64,000 bases of DNA from Gymnorhina tibicen (Eukaryota; Chordata; Aves; Passeriformes; Artamidae), in the NCBI GenBank assembly GCA_013399875.1, contig VXAZ01008276.1, positions 694,495 through 758,494 of the forward strand. Direction: 5' to 3'. The position numbers were made by a program, and so were the translations under genes. Numbering within the stretch: the first letter of the stretch is position 1; each line of letters begins with the position of its first letter. The notes below the pieces were generated by a model. The model saw only the letters and a list, made by a program, of their open reading frames with translations, did not search any database and was not told where the DNA came from. Of the stretch, positions 62,101 to 64,000 are shown one piece after another.

Positions 62101-64000
62101 GCTTTCCAGTCAGCATTTACCAGAGGTAAAGCTCACTTTCAAATAAGTCTGGACCTATTCTTCTATCACCTTCTCAGAAATTCTCTTTAAATATTTTTTT
62201 CCCAAAAGAGACTTAAATGGACTATTTACCTTTCCAGCACAGTGGATTTTTCCAGTGGATGACTATTAGTACATGTACTGAGACTTGTTGCATTATGCTT
62301 GCTTTGTAGAGCACTGTCCAGTAATTTTGTTTTAATGTTCTAACATTAAAGGTACAACAGCTTAAAGAACTTCAGGCTATAGAGTGATAAGGTAGTAAGC
62401 AATAGGTAATACTGCAATTTTAAGATTTCTACTATGGCTGGGATTTTTCTTTTTGTTAAGCTGTAAAAAATAAAATGTTAGCAGAAAGGTAAATGAGGAG
62501 AGCTTGAGGCCCACCTTTCTCCTACAGGAATATTACTGCCAATCTCTATGCAAGGTTGACCAGCTTTTCCAGCAAGTGAAGTGCCTCTCCCTAAGGTGAA
62601 ATTTCATTCTGTTTATTTGCTATATTTGGATCAGGAACAGAGACTTACAATTCAGAATATGCCTAAATTCCCATCCCCAACTCCAGTATATCAAGAAAAC
62701 AAAACATGTAACATGTTTTGTTTCTGACATTATTACTGCCAACACTAGATCATACAATTCACATCTGGATTTATTTTAGACTTTCTCACAACAACAGCTG
62801 CATTTCTTGTCTTCAGTTGGATACATTTTTAAAAATTAAAATTGCCATGGCAACAGCTCCAACCATTTATTATAAAGCAATAGAAGTGGAACTAATATTT
62901 GTGAGAGAAGCTTTGTTATCAGGATAGCATTTCATTCAGACAATGCCCGAGTCATTTTTCCCTAGCTGTTCCAGTTTTTAAAAGAAAAATATAGAAAATA
63001 TTTTCAATAATGAAATGTAGGTGGGATTGAACAGCTCAGGAGATTAAAAAGATTTTCTTCTTTAGATTACTGGCTCATCTAAAATCCAGATTAGCAAGAG
63101 GCAAAAATTATCAGCTGTTTGGTGGGCACATGGAAAAAGCAATAGGGGTATGGAGCTCTGAAAATCTCATTCCCATAGCAGCTATATTCTCAACTGCAGC
63201 GCAGAAACAGACAACTGAGAACACAGGGTGTGTCTTCACTGGGGGAAGAAATGATGTGACCTGTCCTTGAGGAGTGCTAATGACTAATGCAAAGGAAAAC
63301 TCCATAGGCAGCTTGCAGTGCTAACACAAAACAGTTCCAAGCAAACTGTCCTGCCCTTCCTATCCCTTGCACTGTGTCACCTGAGAGAAGGGAACTGTTT
63401 TCCTGAGTAAAATGTGGCTAAAGAGGGATGTTTGGCACCAGCCTCAAGGTTATGTTGTTCCAAGTCAGGACTGAGGTAGGGTCATCTAATGTATGGCCGG
63501 GCCACATTAGAAATCGTGTGGACCATTTTGTTTGCATCTATTGACAATATTTCTTGGAGCATTAATCCTTAAAAAAAAAAAAATCTCTAAGAATCTGGGT
63601 AGGAGATAGAAAAATTGTACTCCAGATACTAAAAAGCTACATGAAATATAGATTTTTCTTATTTAACCCCCTTCTGACTATGAAAGAATCTGTTTTGCAT
63701 GCACAGAATATACAGGGATGATATACCACATACCAAGCATTATTAGAAAGTCTTAGGCAGAGTTGGGGAGAATACTGAAATAGAAAAAATTTTGGACAGA
63801 CTTCCATACTCCTTCCACTCTAATTTTTGTGGGATTCAGTGCATTTTATCTTTATCAATTACATCCAGCATCAGGCCCCACAGCGTACTGCTCAGTTTAG
63901 TTCAGTGAAGGCAGTAGACCAGAGGCTCCTTTCTTAATCTCTGACGGAAGACATGCTGGAAGTGAAAAAGCCCAAGGCTGTTGATAGGCCAGAAATTTGG

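Larger units (their letters stand above)
1319..64000 (+). other. SLC9A9: SLC9A9 gene locus, 5' part (exons 1-6 and introns 1-6, running off the right edge)
   Basis: Six exons spliced in order encode the first 251 residues of sodium/hydrogen exchanger 9, an organellar cation/proton antiporter of late and recycling endosomes. In this family it moves protons out of the endosome lumen in exchange for Na+ or K+ and so raises luminal pH. Identity rests on near-complete match to NHE9 across all six exons. It is favoured over NHE6 and NHE7 because the short N-terminus ([15 protein letters not shown]) and the N96 glycosylation position are NHE9-like. Exon phases are 1, 0, 0, 2, 1 and 2, all compatible. 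In mammals the gene is several hundred kilobases with 16 exons, so the long introns here are normal. The ion-binding core is partly encoded in this window; the remaining transmembrane helices and the cytoplasmic tail are not. Confidence 0.95.
50499..64000 (+). other. SLC9A9: SLC9A9 intron 6, 5' part (at least 13,502 bp, continues beyond window)
   Basis: The intron begins with the strong donor gtaagtt. No frame encoding the next expected NHE9 segment (SISIYSP-like) was found before 64000, so the following exon is outside. Contents are a sense solo LTR near 57.0-57.5 kb, an AT-rich simple repeat near 56.35 kb, a small hairpin near 58.70 kb, a purine tract near 59.9 kb and a GC-richer patch near 61.84-62.1 kb. 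I see nothing recognisable in 50.6-56.3, 57.6-58.6, 60.0-61.8 or 62.1-64.0 kb. Confidence 0.85.

Noticed and set aside
50499..64000. Search for SLC9A9 exon 7
   Set aside because: No frame encoding the expected SISIYSP-type segment was seen before the window end, so the exon is taken to lie further right.
1..64000. CRISPR arrays, operons, tRNA or rRNA genes, phage or plasmid functions
   Set aside because: Nothing in the sequence supports these. The spliced animal gene and the avian-type repeats place the window in a vertebrate nuclear genome.

Overview
The window is vertebrate nuclear DNA, almost certainly from a bird and probably a songbird or other neoavian. It is AT-rich and mostly non-coding. 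It carries several decayed fragments that read like CR1 LINE 3' ends, plus two long-terminal-repeat sequences of types common in avian genomes. The only protein-coding gene I can support is the 5' part of SLC9A9, which encodes NHE9, an endosomal Na+(K+)/H+ exchanger. It lies on the + strand. No prokaryotic, plasmid or phage features are present, and most open frames longer than 60 codons are chance frames in non-coding DNA.

Layout. Positions 1-1318 are upstream sequence and probable 5' leader, with no CpG island. Six coding exons follow: 1319-1493, 8058-8260, 11123-11200, 11812-11888, 42169-42284 and 50393-50498. Joined, they give residues 1-251 plus two bases of codon 252. All five complete introns have GT-AG ends, matching phases and no missing residues against my recollection of human NHE9. 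The introns are 6,564, 2,862, 611, 30,280 and 8,108 bp. Intron 6 opens at 50499 and runs off the window, so the C-terminal part of the exchanger and the cytoplasmic tail lie beyond 64000.

Protein content. The segment has the first hydrophobic helix with the conserved HETGGA turn, an N-I-T glycosylation sequon at N96, the transport-domain helices, an ATDPV segment (213-217) and the catalytic N243-D244 pair. Residue numbering agrees with human NHE9 at V176 and L236.

Non-coding content. Intron 4 holds the most: a compact CpG island near 24.06-24.48 kb inside otherwise CpG-poor DNA, three or four CR1-like fragments, and an antisense LTR near 28.3-29.2 kb with an internal ~40 bp repeat. Intron 6 holds a sense solo LTR near 57.0-57.5 kb and a 52-base pure purine run. 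Microsatellites and small inverted repeats are scattered throughout.

I found no convincing novel biological system. The observations most worth following are the unexplained intronic CpG island, the forced residue change at codon 252 immediately after the catalytic helix motif, and the short ATG overlapping the SLC9A9 start codon.
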